Shown here in pieces: positions 39,465 to 51,383 of a stretch of DNA of 64,000 nt. The notes beneath the pieces were generated by a model. It was not told where the DNA came from, searched no databases, and saw only the letters and a program-made list of their open reading frames with translations. Origin of the DNA: Schistosoma haematobium. Lineage: Eukaryota > Platyhelminthes > Trematoda > Strigeidida > Schistosomatidae. Each line of letters opens with the position of its first letter. Within the stretch, counting starts at the first letter, position 1. Both the position numbers and the translations under genes were made by a program. The stretch lies in assembly GCF_000699445.3 (NCBI RefSeq), contig NC_067198.1, positions 8,802,801-8,866,800 on the forward strand, written 5' to 3'.

Positions 39465-39766
39465 TTTACCTCTGAATATGGTATATATTACTGATGTTGA
39501 ACAGATATAGGTAGTATGCATCATAAATTGAAAGTGAAATGCCTGACGACGGAAGATTAAGGAGATTAAAGACAAGAGAATGAGAACAGTGAATGATTGG
39601 TGTGGAAACGAAGTCTTAGACGATTGGCTGATATTTGCAAAAAGGAACAGACAAGTTTGAGACAGATGATTGACATTTAGCAAATGAAGTATTTACTCTA
39701 TGATTCTTAGATTTTACTAAGACGTTCTGTAATTTTGTGTTCAAACACGTTCGATGGTCCCCTAAT
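39465..39766 (+). repeat. Dispersed repeat family D, copy 2
   Basis: Carries GATATAGGTAGTATGCATC, AAGATTAAGGAGATTAAAG, AGCAAATGAAGTATTTACTC, GATTCTTAGATTTTACTAAG and TGTTCAAACACGTTCGATGG, in the family order. It ends just before the LTR that starts at 39768. Confidence 0.75.
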
Positions 39767-39767
39767 A

Positions 39768-40241
39768 TGTGCCGACAAGAATAATGAATTGTAACTTTTG
39801 AGATCTATTGATGGACTAATTCTAAACGTATATTTCTATTGTATAATTATTACGTAATTAAACTATGCATATTCATATTCCTCTTATTATAAGCGTTATT
39901 TTGACACACAAACTATTATTATATGTTTTACCATTCTTGAGTTATACACAGTATATTAATTACTACCTCCCACATTCACAGCCACATTTGGCTAATTCTT
40001 GTACAAATGTTTCATATTTTATTGGTACGTTGTGGTCTGTTTGATTGGTATGTAAACTCGGTATGTTTGAAATATAAGGATTCATATTTCAGGGGCTGAG
40101 ACTGTTGTTCCTGACTTAACTGGCTGGGGGCTAGGTGGAAGGTAGGACCGATCAGGACTCTAGGCTACTCGCACGTGTTTTATGCGTCCTTGGTCCGATC
40201 GATAATTCGCTGCTTCTGATTGGTGGCTTTGGGTTATGACA
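39768..40241 (+). mobile_element. LTR of an LTR retrotransposon (family E)
   Basis: About 474 bp from TGTGCCGACAAGAATAATGA to GGGTTATGACA, similar along most of its length to the minus-strand copy at 45922-46405 (shared CCTCTTATTAT, TTCACAGCCAC, TTGGTACGTTGTGG, GACTCTAGG, TTGGTCCGATCGATAAT). It is followed by ATTGGCGATGGGG, which may be the start of the internal leader. Near 40430-40480 part of the LTR end (CGCTGCTTCTGATTGGCGG) recurs. Confidence 0.6.
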
Positions 40242-41030
40242 ATTGGCGATGGGGTAAAAAAACGATCCAGATTTAGTCTGTAATTGGATGAAATTCAGTC
40301 TAATTATTTCGGGTAATCAGCATCCAGATTTGTCATCAATGTCCTTGAACGACATTGGTCATTATTCATACAGTAATTTTCATTGCCGGTGCTGATTAAA
40401 ATAAAATGACTCCGATCGATTACAGATCAATAACTCGCTGCTTCTGATTGGCGGCTTTGGGCTATAATATCCCCACTTGTGTTCTTGTTCGCAATTAAGG
40501 AATACCATTCACATCTCAAACAAATAGCAACAAATCACACAATCAAAATAAATCCGTATGCTAACTAGTATTTATCTGTGCGTTGGGTATCTAATTATTT
40601 TGTGTCGAGTCATGCTTGATGAAGTTCCGTTACTTCAACAGTATGACTGACACCGCATACGGTATTGGGTAATCGACCTGCGTTTCAAGGATTGATTAGG
40701 CTGGGAACATGAATCAGTCACCTAAGAGTAATGCACTGTACAACTGGCCATAAAACGTGATTCATTCAGTTATACGCAAAATGATTATGGTTTGATAAAA
40801 TCTATCATTTGTTTAAGCTCTAATATGTAAAATATTGTAAATTTGGTTTGTGAATGTTATCTAAATGACACATGTGGAGGCAGAATAACAAAAATTAATA
40901 CTGATCGTTTCTATAATAGGACTAACCGTTCGTCATATGATCTACCCATAGCGTTGATTCATAGTATTGACGACTTGACATATATGGTAACCGTTTAATT
41001 TTTAGTGTGAGGTTGTAGATTTTTTTGAAC
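40242..41030. other. Possible LTR-element leader, then unassigned DNA
   Basis: Up to about 40500 this may be internal or duplicated LTR sequence of family E. The rest has nothing recognisable and no retroviral-type coding frame. Confidence 0.4.
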
Positions 41031-41039
41031 TGATCAATG

Positions 41040-41235
41040 TTGGACCACCATTGCAATGATGTAAGCACTGGATGACCATTTCACGAACGTTTTACCTTTG
41101 AGTTGGAATCCGCGTGCGAGACCACGGATACGCACTGTTGTAGAGTCCCATGTTAGGAAGAAACGGTTGTCCAGTGCTTTAAAGTTTTCATTTGTGGTCT
41201 GGCATTGGTCGATTTATGATTTCAATTCATTGTTT
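41040..41235. mobile_element. Type B hammerhead retroposon, fold-back, degenerate
   Basis: The left minus piece reads GTGAAATGGTCATCCAGTGC on minus (GAAAC-GGCC-GTC-CAGTGC derived). The right plus piece has B-box and linker remnants, then ACGCACTGTTGTAGAGTCCC and GAAGAAACGGTTGTC/CAGTGC. GAAA and GTC survive, while CUGANGA reads TTGTAGA. Confidence 0.7.
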
Positions 41236-41239
41236 CGTA

Positions 41240-42555
41240 TTTGATGAATAATGGGATTCCCTAGATGTTATACCATTTATGACCAGTCAGCCAAAGTGTA
41301 TTGACCTTATTGAAGATCCTAGTGTTTTTTGTGTTATATATTTGTGATACTGAGGTTTATGGTCACAGAGTTTCCCTAGAGAATAGAAAATTCAGGACTA
41401 TAACAATGTCATTAACATAGGACTAGTAATGACATGAAAACTAGAGACGATCAAAAAGTTATCAAATCTCTCGGTCAAATAAATGGTTGTTTACATTTCG
41501 TCATTGTGAAAATTAAAAGTCTTAACGCAGATATTTGTTCTCTTTAAATATTTGGAGCTTTGACCAGTATGAAGTTGATTCCAATAGTTTTTTTGATCAT
41601 TAATAATCCTTTGAGCTATTTAAAAAGTATGGCTTTTGATAAATTCATCTCAAGATAATGTTACTTTTTCATCATTTAGATGTTTTGCTTTCAGCTTCAG
41701 TAAGCATCATTTATTTCTCTGTATGAAAGATTTTATTGACTTTATACATTTCCATGTGACACTTATCTAGTGTTTGGTTATTTGGAATACGAATTGATAT
41801 TGTTACTTTTGTATCAATGTCATATTCAATAACATTCTTTATGTTTCCTTTAAAAATTAGAAGAACGAATAATCTTGATACATGAGGAAATGATTATCAG
41901 TTGTAAAAACAAAAGTCTCATGATCTAAGTTCGTATCCTCATCATTATGTAGAATTCAAGAAAAAAAAAGGAATACAGGTCAAAAATATTACATTTAACA
42001 AATATTTTAATGACTTATTCAAGGTCTATGGTTATAAATAGGATGAGGTTCTGAATATAGGACATTTCAAGAAGTTTTATTTATTTAAGGATCACTACTC
42101 TTGCAGTCAACATTCTATGATAGGTTAAGGTCTTTTTGTTAATTACACAACGGGATTGTATAAAAATTATGTTGATGGTTTATGAGCCTGCTTAAGCATC
42201 AACTCGCAAGCATATATAGGTTTTGATGGGAGAATTAAATATGGTTATAATATTGATGAATGTCTCTATCGGATGTTTCTCAGATGGCAGTCTAGAATGA
42301 GTTTGTTAAATATCTAAAAATAATAAGTACCTTTTAAGTCCCTTCCTTTCGTACTATAAATGATTTGTTCACATTTAGAGCCTTTCAATTGAGAGGAAGA
42401 GGCCAAAATTACATCAAGATAATTTTAGAGGTCACTGAAGTTTGAGATTATACGCGAATTTAAACAAGACATTAGTGATCAATGCAATTAACAAAATATA
42501 TATGTTCAAATATTCTGTCTTACGTAACTCATTGTTGATGCATTTCCTACTGAAG
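41240..42555. other. Intergenic AT-rich stretch
   Basis: No gene, RNA or repeat recognised. Confidence 0.45.
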
Positions 42556-42559
42556 TGCT

Positions 42560-42700
42560 CATCAATGATGCTATTGTGGTGTATGCTATGTATGTTGATA
42601 GGTTTAAGTATTATATAAAACTGATCGGAAGTAAAATGTATGCCACCAGAAGATTGAGAAGATTCAATTAAACAGATCAGAAAGGGAAACATAAATTAAT
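42560..42700 (+). repeat. Dispersed repeat family D, copy 3 (5' half)
   Basis: TGGTGTATGCTATGTATGTTG, GGAAGTAAAATGTATGCC, AGAAGATTGAGAAGATTC and CAGAAAGGGAAAC match the first half of the family; the second half is absent. Confidence 0.65.
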
Positions 42701-42929
42701 TGCAATAACAACAGAATTAAAATAATCATGAAATATATATACTTCAGTTAGTTTACTGAATCTGAGCAAAAAATACTTACCGATATAAGCTTATACCTAT
42801 TGAAACACAAAAAGCTAATTAAAATGCAGAAACGAACAGCTGTAAATTCACATATCCATAAATTTTACTTGATAAAGCGATGAATTAAAGATAAGAATAT
42901 TGAACATTGAGATGTTCACCATCGGAAAC

Positions 42930-43195
42930 CTGGATCAATTCATGAATTCAGTGGTTTGATAGTTTTGCACTGTATTGTATTAAGTGAAGTTAAACTTGTA
43001 CACTACTGAATAATGGATCAGTGGTCTGGAGATTAGGCTTTTCAGTGTAAGATCGAAGGTCCTGGTGTCAACTACCAGATATGGAGTTATTAATAGGTAA
43101 CGGTGAGGTGTTTCATATGAGGTCGAAATGTTCATCTAGTGCTTCCAGTTTTTAATGATTGTCTATCTTGGGTTGGTTTGTAATTTGCGATGGTT
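42930..43195 (+). mobile_element. Type B hammerhead retroposon, old copy
   Basis: tRNA-like segment (GGATCAGTGGTCTGGAGATT, AGATCGAAGGTCC), ribozyme remnant (GGTGAGGTGTTTCATATGAG, GTCGAAATGTTCATC/TAGTGC) and tail TTCCAGTTTTTAATGATTG. Core boxes are mutated. Confidence 0.6.
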
Positions 43196-43920
43196 TTCAA
43201 ATTTCACAACTATTGTAAATTATTGCCATATGTAGTGTAATAAAGATGAACCCGTTTACGCTACAACCATATACAAGTTATTTTGTTCTCAATATGTATT
43301 TTTTTAAAGACGTTAAATACATTATATTGCCTTGAAGCACTATGAGAAAATCAGATAAATCATAATAATCTTATAAAAATAATATGTTGTCTGGTTTCGT
43401 TTAGTCCAGATTTTTCACAAGGATAATAAATTTCAATTTTTGTGTTAACTCAATAATATGAAAAATTGTGAGACACAACTGGGAAATAAACATTTGCTCT
43501 TTGTATATAAAACAAATTCAAACAACCAGTAACTGACTATACAAGATGAATAGAGTGGGGGAAAAACCTCCAGTCCGTAAGAGACATTTCAGTGATTGTT
43601 CAAATGATTTGAAAAAGATTTATCAAACACCACCATTAAAAAATTATTCTGCTCATTAATAATACATTAAAATATAAAAATACTTCACATGAAGTTTGAA
43701 ACAACACATACAAACGAATATTATTGTTTCTACTTAGTTCGTTGTCAGGCTTTACGTTGACATGTTGTAATATTCATGTACATATATGAAAAAATAAAGA
43801 TTTTTGAGTCAGTGGTAACAATTTTGATTATTGTTATTTAACTATTTGTTATTGACTATTTATTCAAGTTTTGATCTACTTCCAACAGTGGAACATTTAT
43901 TCACGAGTTTTGGTTAGTCT
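43195..43920. other. Intergenic AT-rich stretch
   Basis: Nothing recognised. Confidence 0.45.
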
Positions 43921-43929
43921 GATGGTGGA

Positions 43930-44075
43930 TAACAGTAAGGTGCGAGACATGTTACGTGACATATTTAGGACTGTCGAATTCGTATTGGTACCGGGACTCG
44001 AACTCAGGCCTCACACCTTTATCTTCTAATGCCTAATGCTTTAGGAAGTGAACTACAAGTCCAGAAAGCCACTGG
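43930..44075 (-). mobile_element. tRNA-like SINE fragment or tRNA pseudogene
   Basis: On minus, CTTTCTGGACTTGTAGTTCA resembles a D-arm/A box, and GGCCTGAGTTCGAGTCCCGG contains a good B box (GTTCGAGTCC). The spacing (about 65 bases) and lack of a clover-leaf argue against a working tRNA gene. It is not clearly a member of families A-C. Confidence 0.4.
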
Positions 44076-44084
44076 TTTACACAA

Positions 44085-44490
44085 AAAATATTACTTCAGT
44101 TTTTAAATGTTTGCACCTTTCCATAGATAATATTAGGGACAGCAATTGATTAGTCTTTTTTCTAGCATATGTGCACCTTAAGCGGATTGTCTAAGCATTG
44201 TCATATCCCCATAAGTTTTAAAAATAAATTTAGTTAGTTTTCCATGCCAGTAACTATATAGATTCAGTAGCTCAACAAACAATGCATTGAGCAATACAAC
44301 ACAAAAGCATTAAGTTTTTATCTCAGAGTGAACATCATCATGAATGAAAATATATCCATCTTAGTAGCCCCAAAATGATTATATCACTAGCTACTGTCTA
44401 ACTTTACCAATAGAGAAAAATAGACATCCATAGAAAGTGACTGGTCAGTTGCAGTACCTTATTATAAACAGGAATGTACAAACACTAGCA
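44085..44490. mobile_element. Smalpha-type (A) inverted pair, very old
   Basis: The minus part (about 44085-44180) reads GCACATATGCTAGAAAAAAG and ACTAATCAATTGCTGTCCC on minus, from the family body. The plus part (about 44320-44490) has CAGAGTGAACATCATCATGA, ATATATCCATCTTAGTAG and ACTGGTCAGTTGCAGTACC. The ribozyme is not recognisable. Confidence 0.5.
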
Positions 44491-44499
44491 AACTGTTGT

Positions 44500-45595
44500 T
44501 GTTTCTATCACTAGTAATACACCTATCAATTTAATATTAATTTGCTTGTCTTACCTGTTAATTTTAGTTTAAAATTGCATTACATTCTTTTAGTTCATTC
44601 ATTAACTGCCTTGATTGGTCTAATATTTTTCATATATTCATACAAACATTACGGTATATGAGTGTAAAACCTGATGAAAATCTAACTGAAAACAATACTG
44701 TCCACTTATATTGTATAGTTCTAATAATACCTTGTTTAATATTTCATTAGTAAGTTATAAGCAGCTTATGAATACTTTCATATTTACGTCACAATCTCTT
44801 TGTAATACTGAAATACACAATGATATAGGAAACTAAGAAATCATTAACTATTCCAAAATTTGTATGACGGATTATTATCTTTTATACTGTTAATTACCGA
44901 TTACTTGATTTAATTGACAGTTTGATTTGAACAATAGAAATGATGGCGATAATTCACTAATTCATGGGTTGTTTACGTCTGTCGTTTTTCACCTTATATA
45001 CAATGTCATTTCCATATTATGCTAACAGAAAAGTAATGACGCGTACTAGTTCTAAGCAAATTAAGGACTTTAAACAAAATGTTTGTATTAGAATGGGATA
45101 AAAAGGTAGAGTCACGTTATTTTTTGTTTAAGATTACTTCCGGTTTTGATTCAGTTTGATAACCGCCTAGATTAATCTATGTTTTATTTTGAATATAGTT
45201 GTTTACTCAGTTTATATATGCTCTATTTTCATTGAGATGTTTATTCAGTATAATATACTGAGTCTTAAATTAATATGACCCTTGATGACATTCATGTGGT
45301 GTTTGAACGAACTAATAATACCTCTGTACTAGTTGAATGCTCGATTTCAAATTCCAAATACAATACATTCGCTTGTGCTTGTGTTTTACTTCTTAATTCA
45401 ATTGCGTTAATTCTGGGATTCCTAGTTCATAATACAATTCAAATAATCCAAAACATTATAATTCAGCATAAGATTTTGTATTTATTCTGTGCATTTTCCT
45501 ATACGTAATATATTTTAATGAATAATCACTATATAAATGAATATAGTTTTGGTTAGGTAAACGTATTTTACAGGGTCAATAAATCTATACCTGTC
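44500..45595. other. Intergenic AT-rich stretch
   Basis: A 77-codon hydrophobic frame at 45275-45508 has no recognisable domain and no splice or codon support. Confidence 0.4.
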
Positions 45596-45654
45596 ATCCA
45601 GTTTTTATTTGCGTATGAAAATCGTAATGCTTTCCGATTGCATGTACCAAAATG

Positions 45655-45800
45655 GCTCCAATGGTTGCAACAGTTCTATACTACTACAATAGGACGAAAC
45701 GGTCGTCCAGTGCTTCCAGGTTTTCCATGGTGTTCCAGCTTCAATTGACTCATGATCTCAACTATTGAAATTTCTAAAATCTCCAGAAGACCCCTTCTGA
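45655..45800 (+). mobile_element. Type B hammerhead retroposon, 3' part
   Basis: Ribozyme 3' half TAGGACGAAACGGTCGTC/CAGTGC is present and followed by the tail TTCCAGGTTTTCCATGG, ACTCATGATCTCAACTATTG and CCCCTTCTGATGATAAT. The CUGANGA box is lost: the region reads CAACAGTTCTATACTACTAC. Confidence 0.75.
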
Positions 45801-45921
45801 TGATAATTAAAATAACCTAGCAAATTCCGTACAATCAAAACAAATGCCACCTTTCTAAATATGATTGAAAGAATAAACAGTTCCAATTTTTACCGTGAGA
45901 ATTTTTATTGGATAAATCAAC

Positions 45922-46405
45922 TGTTGTGACTGTGTTACTGCAGATTAGAGCGAAGCGTATTATCGATCGGACCAAAGATGCGTAAAACACGTAAGAACGA
46001 CCTAGAGTCCCGATTGGCCCTGCTTCCCTGTCTAGCCCAGCCGGTTGAGTCCAGAACAAAAGTCTCAGCCTCTGAGATATGAATCATTATATTTCAAGCA
46101 TACTGAATTTATATACCAATCAACCCGCCCACAACGTACCAGTAAAATAGAAAATAACATTTGTACAATAATTAGCCAGAAGTGGCTGTGAATGATGGAG
46201 GTAGCGACTAACAGATAGGGAATAATTCATGAATGGTAAATCGTACAATAATAGTTCATAAGTCAACATAAAGCTCATAATAAGAGGGGCGTGAATATGA
46301 AACAGTTTAGTTACTTAACAATTATACGATAAAAATATACTCATAAAATTGGTCCATAAATGGATCCCAAAAATTACCATTCATTACTCTTATCGGGAGA
46401 CAACA
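45922..46405 (-). mobile_element. Probable solo LTR (family E)
   Basis: 484 bp with perfect terminal inverted hexamers: minus-strand start TGTTGTCTCCCGATAAGAGT and end CAGTCACAACA. It is flanked by TCAAC (45917-45921) and TTAAC (46406-46410), a 5-bp duplication with one mismatch, and no leader or coding DNA adjoins it. Homologous to 39768-40241. Confidence 0.75.
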
Positions 46406-46694
46406 TTAACACACCATAAAACACGTAATAGATATATCTGACTCTAAATAGTTATTTATTGCTTAATAATAAGATAATTATAGTGTAAGCAAAACATGTA
46501 ACCCACTTTATGTATGTAGAGAGCTTCAAAAAATTGTGTTTTATCTTGTTATCTGTTTATTGGTATTTTATACTATTCTTGGTTGTTTGGATTATCCTAA
46601 ATGAAACCTACGATGTCATTAATTTCAGTGGATTATAGAGTCTAGTAAGATAAATGAATGCTCTCAATGAATCAAGCTAACAGTTTATCACTTG

Positions 46695-47020
46695 CTTTAA
46701 TGCTATTTTTACTTACTTACGCATTTTACTCCCAGTGGAGCATAGGCCGCCAACCAGCATTCTTCAACCCACTCTGTCCTCCGCCTTCCTTTCTAGTTCT
46801 ACCTAACTATTGTTCATTCTTCTCGTGTCTGACTCGATTTCTCGACATAATGTGTTCTTCTTTGGTCTTCCTTTTCTCCTTTGGCCTTGAGGATTCCATA
46901 TGAGGGCTTGCCTTGTGATGCAGTTGGGTGCTTTCCTCAATGTATGTCCTATCCACTTCGAGCGCTTTTTTCCTAATTTCTTCCTCCACTGAAATCTGGT
47001 TTGTTCTCTACCATAATATG
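46695..47020 (-). pseudogene. RTE-clade LINE 3' fragment, third copy
   Basis: The minus strand encodes the same C-terminal region as the copies at 33.8 and 56.6 kb. It is more diverged and frame-shifted, but it reads [16 protein letters not shown] without the two nonsense codons shared by the other copies. Its 3' end keeps TAAGTAAG repeats. Truncated at about 47020, so about 325 bp remain. Confidence 0.8.
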
Positions 47021-47534
47021 TTGAATGCTATTTTTAAAACATTATTATTAGATTCAACTAGTTGTTTGTTAATTGAATATATATATGCCTGTTATTTAAT
47101 TTAGATGAATAAGCAATATAATATAAAAAAGCTTATTGATTAATATCATCTACAGTAAACAAATCATAATTGATAATGAGCTATATTATAGGATGATGAT
47201 AGTTTGTCTTTTATCGATTTTTATTAGCGTAGGGGATTTTCGGAAACAGCGGATCATTTGTAGATTACATCAATTGAGAAAACTTATGAAAACTAGAATG
47301 GATCCATTTATAATCTCATAGAGAGATAAAATAAAGGTATAATGATAAACAATTTTCATGATAAAATGTTTTCTCACGACGATTATTTACTGTTATAGAG
47401 GCTATGATGTACCGACATCTTTTGCTCCGGTTCGGTTTTAAGTGTTTTCTTCTTTTTATAAAGACTACTTTTTCTAGTTTCTTTAAAGTAGATAGTGTTG
47501 AACAATTTATGAATAAAAGGATTACAATTTGTTC

Positions 47535-48032
47535 CAAAATGCCCTGATAAGGCCGAAATGCTCCCACATGGCCACGTGCATACAACTACTGAATGGGAAG
47601 TCCTACTCACTGACTTCTCATAGCGGCAGTGTTGCTTATGAAGTTAAGAAGACGAAAGGCGAATGTCCGGTGCTTTAACCGGGTTGGTGGATATGAAGAG
47701 TCCACTTAGGGGAGTTGGAAAACCCTGATTCCAAACCAATGGTGCACATGGGCTCCAGTATCCTGAAGGAACAACTGGCGTAGGAACCAATCGTTGGTCA
47801 CAGGCTACCATGGGACTGCATCTCCTAACGTCGCTCCATTGCCTTGTGGATCAGACCTTTAGGTCTAAGGTTCTGGGTTTGGCCCCCTAAGAAAACCACC
47901 TACTTTGGTTTGGGCATCCGGGTAGTATCACAGCTCTCACACAAATCAAATGAGATTTGTGTGGCGCATATATATTTGGTGCCTCCTTGTACCAATATCT
48001 ATGTGTTCAAATAAATAAATAATAATAAAACA
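47535..48032 (+). mobile_element. LINE 3'-UTR-like fragment
   Basis: Begins near AAATGCCCTGATAAGGCCGA, passes through GCTTTAACCGGGTTGGTGG, GGTGCACATGGGCTCC and GATTTGTGTGGCGCATATAT, and ends in AAATAAATAAATAATAATAA, an A-rich 3' terminus. A second copy of its start is at 63907-64000. No coding frame. I take it for the 3' untranslated end of a schistosome non-LTR retrotransposon; I cannot name it with certainty. Confidence 0.55.
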
Positions 48033-48034
48033 TC

Positions 48035-48635
48035 AGTATCAAGTAAGTAAGTTATAAACCCTTAATTAACAAAGTTTTATCATTATGTGCTATTCGAAAT
48101 TGGTGCCAAAAGATTTAAGTTTTAAGTTACTTATAGACAAAACAAATATATTTGATCAATATACAATTTTATATTTAAATATACTAAATGATTTGTAATC
48201 CATAATTATCATTATCAATTAAATAAGAACTGATTGCTGTAATTTCATGTACCAGCTAGCACTACTGTTGAAGTAATATTGTCAAAACACAAATAATGTT
48301 CGTCCTCCTCTAGGATTTGTGTACGTATTACCTTCAACTTATGTTTACGTTTTGACTGAAGATTCTTTCACATTCATTGACTGTGAAACGAAGTTGAATG
48401 TCCAATAAGATGTTTGATTGTTTTAATTATTAATTCTATACCGCTTCTCATTGAAAAGAAACTTGAAGATTTACCAAAATATCCTTTGTATTTTAAAAGC
48501 ATCAATATATTATACGATACCAAATCAACTGAATTATTGTCTTCACATATATATACGTATTCTTATCCATTCATCCATCATTCTTCTACTCTTTGGAAAT
48601 TTCATAATAATATTTTATGTACTAGACTATTATGA
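48035..48635. other. Intergenic AT-rich stretch
   Basis: Nothing recognised. Confidence 0.45.
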
Positions 48636-48639
48636 TGAA

Positions 48640-48880
48640 AATAAATGCCTGTCGACATAAGTAGTATCTGACACCAATCAAAAGTGGAATGTTGAGCAGC
48701 AGATAGTTGAGATCAAGTAGAAGACAACAGGAGTGAAGTAACGATGAAGTTTGTCGGAGACAATTAATGGAAGTTGTGTATATGAAGTAGTTAACGTGCA
48801 GTTTTCAAATTTTATAAATACATTTTGTAATTTTATATGAAACAATCAAATTGGTCCTTTCCATCTGAGTGTTTGTTCAA
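48640..48880 (+). repeat. Dispersed repeat family D, copy 4
   Basis: CTGTCGACATAAGTAGTATC, CACCAATCAAAAGTGGAATG, TTGAGATCAAGTAGAAGACA and TTTTGTAATTTTATATGAAA match the family order. Confidence 0.7.
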
Positions 48881-48887
48881 TATACTA

Positions 48888-48942
48888 CTACTACTACGAC
48901 GACGACGACGACTACGACTGCGACTACTACTACTACTACTAT
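48888..48942. repeat. (ACT/ACG)n microsatellite
   Basis: Trinucleotide tract of TACTAC, CGACGA and CTACTA units, interrupted by two variant triplets. Confidence 0.95.
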
Positions 48943-49429
48943 AGTTATAATTAATATTATTCTCATTGGTGTTTCCAAAGGGAACATATAGAACAGTAAA
49001 CTGTATAAGTTGATGACGTTATTTTATCTTTCAATACATGAATTTTATATATTAGGAAAATATTTTGATAAACCTGAAAAAACGAAGATATGTAAATAAG
49101 AAAACATCTGTTGAAACTGTGCCCTAGATACGCTTCATTAATTTTCCTGGCACCTAATCGCTACATGATACTAGAAGTGAGAATAGATGCGAATGATGAT
49201 TTGCTTCCAATAGTAAGGAATATTTAATATATATGTGTAATTATTTCCGGATCCATTGGTATTGATTAAATCAAAAATTCAAATCCAGTAAATTAAGAAA
49301 AAATAACTAATTAGAGTTTTAAAAAGAAGTAAGTAAGCTTTACTTTATACACGCTAATAAGTATTACATCTTTTTTTAGAGTTGTGGAGTGTATTAAGTT
49401 TTACTGAAATCACGAAACGATCCTAATCA

Positions 49430-49825
49430 GGCATTCATTAAAGACTAGGGGGGAGTTAATAAATGCTTCATCATCTTATGATAGTCCCCAGAAGTGCATA
49501 TTCACAAACTGCCATATGAAGAACGAACATGACACCGGTTTCTCAAGCAAACGCTTAACTTCCAAACCCCTGCACAGGCATTTATCGTTGTACAGACCAA
49601 TATATATTCACAACGCTATGTCGTGAGACCATATTCCGTCGCTTTTGTTAGATACTTTTCTCGGATCTGAGATGGCTGTACTCAAATGGTCATGAATTCC
49701 CATGATTATTATCAGGATGCACGATGTCCTCACTAGTGACTAACTTCAAGAGGATATCTCACAAGCTCTACTGAGGAGTTTCACATTATGAAAAAAGACA
49801 TGTCCAATGCTTCCTTATTTTCTGT
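49430..49825. mobile_element. Type B hammerhead retroposon, old fold-back
   Basis: The minus part has CACTTCTGGGGACTATCAT on minus as a ribozyme remnant. The plus part (49760-49825) reads CTACTGAGGAGTTTCACATT, then AAGACATGTC/CAATGC and TTCCTTATTTTC. CTGAGGA survives in the plus part but the GAAA register is lost. Confidence 0.55.
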
Positions 49826-49829
49826 AAAC

Positions 49830-50955
49830 GTTTAACTTGATTCGCATTAAGATCTCAGTAAAGTACTGTATTACATTAATAGAATGTATGAACTGTTACT
49901 CGTTCACTTTTCACTATTTTGTCTTTTTCTGGAGTGGTAATAAAACTTTTGCTTCATATGATAGAATAAAAATATCAGTTATGTTAGTAAATAGTCTACA
50001 TCATAGATTGATCTCAGTGGGGGTTCGAGACTTTGACACTTTTTCTCTAAGTGAAACCGTGATCGCTAGTAGCGTTAGATGGCAAGCGAACGTTAGGTTG
50101 ACGGAATTCGAAAACCCAAACCACTGAATGTAACGGTCAAGTGATTACCTCTAGAAATGAAATATTTTTCTCAGTACAATAAAGTGCCTTTCTAGAAGAG
50201 TAAATCTTATTGGAAATATATTTCATTCAACAATTAATTATGCATTCATGTGTAAGTATAACAATATCCGTTCACAGAAATACATATTTTATTTGACTCA
50301 TTTATTAATTTATTGATGCAATAAACATCAATTATATTACAGGTAATAAATGTAAGAATAAAGTTAGTATTGAAATATCGTGCGTTCAAACATAAGTACT
50401 TCTTTATTGCTTAATAAAATAATATTTTTAAACTTACTACTAAAGTACATCTATCAGTGATTCAATACTTGATACAAATTAATCGAACATCAAGTGTAAT
50501 TTATTTACTACAAATTTCACTCTCACAATGGATTACATTCTTCTTTCATAGATTACTCAGTTTTGATGTATTTCAATTGTTCATAAAAGAAATTAAACAA
50601 TAGTAATTCTGAATGACTTGAAATACAACGCAGAATCAATTCTCAGAGCTTCATATCAGTTACCATCATAAATATCTACATGGGAATGTAATTGAGTGAT
50701 GTGATGTAATAACGTAAAAGTGTAATCACATGACTCTTAATCACCTGGTTTTTAATTGCATATTTTCTTATCCGTACTTCAGTGTATTCATATTAATGGT
50801 GGTACTAGCTACTCTATAAAATATATAGCCCAAAGTCGAGTATCTAAATGTGAACCTGCTCAATAACTTACATTGATAAAAATCAATTACAAAATATACA
50901 TTGTTACTTTGTAGTTCATGTGACACTTTATAAATACAGAATCAATCTTGAATAG
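49830..50955. other. Intergenic AT-rich stretch
   Basis: A weak tRNA-like patch at about 50020-50125 (GGGGTTCGAGACTTTGAC) may be an old SINE; otherwise nothing recognised. Confidence 0.4.
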
Positions 50956-51249
50956 TTTGTTTATTGTTTCAAGGTTTTCCATGGTGGTCTAACTTCAGTT
51001 AACTCATGATTTCAACTAGTGAAATTTCTAAAATCTCCGCAAAACGCCTTCTCATAATAATCATCTGTTCACTGATGACTGACTTCAAAAGACATTTCCT
51101 GGAGTTCAAGTGAGAAGCCGTGTCCAGTGGAGTTCAACCATGTCTGTTGTGAGGTATCAGCTCACTAAAGACATTGGTGTACGGCGGCGCGATTTCGTGG
51201 ATTGGTTGAAGTTAGACATTTACACCGTTGGTTGCTAGGTCAATGATCT

Positions 51250-51302
51250 AGTGGTAAAGCGTTCACGCGCGAGACTGATAGGTCTTGGGTCCAAATCTCG
51301 CG
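51250..51302 (+). promoter_or_regulatory. tRNA-like internal Pol III promoter of the type B element
   Basis: TCTAGTGGTAAAGCGTTC stands in the A-box region and GGGTCCAAATCTC in the B-box region (TTCGA is intact in other copies, for example GGGTTCGAATCTC at 58314-58326). Located just upstream of the ribozyme. Confidence 0.5.
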
Positions 51303-51315
51303 GGGGATGGGATCG

Positions 51316-51383
51316 TGGATGCGCACTGCTGAGGAGTCTCATACTAAGACGAAACGGCCGTCCAGTGCTTCCAGGTTTTCCAC
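51316..51383 (+). ncRNA. Hammerhead ribozyme, type B, intact core
   Basis: CTGAGGA at 51329-51335, GAAA at 51351-51354 and GTC at 51360-51362, with cleavage predicted after 51362. Stem I is GCACTG/CAGTGC (perfect 6 bp) with an outer stem GTGGA/TCCAC across an asymmetric internal loop. Stem II is GTCT/AGAC with loop CATACTA. Stem III is the self-complementary ACGGCCGT. All the core bases I can check are present, and this is the only type B copy here with complete stems. Confidence 0.9.

Noticed and set aside
45275..45508. 77-codon hydrophobic frame as a small membrane protein
   Set aside because: No domain, no splice or codon-use support; expected by chance in AT-rich DNA.
47383..47610. 75-codon minus-strand frame containing CTWPCGSISALSG
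   Set aside because: Overlaps the start of a LINE 3'-UTR-like repeat and is antisense to it.
49837..50127. 96-codon frame
   Set aside because: Passes through a tRNA-like repeat patch and shows no protein features.
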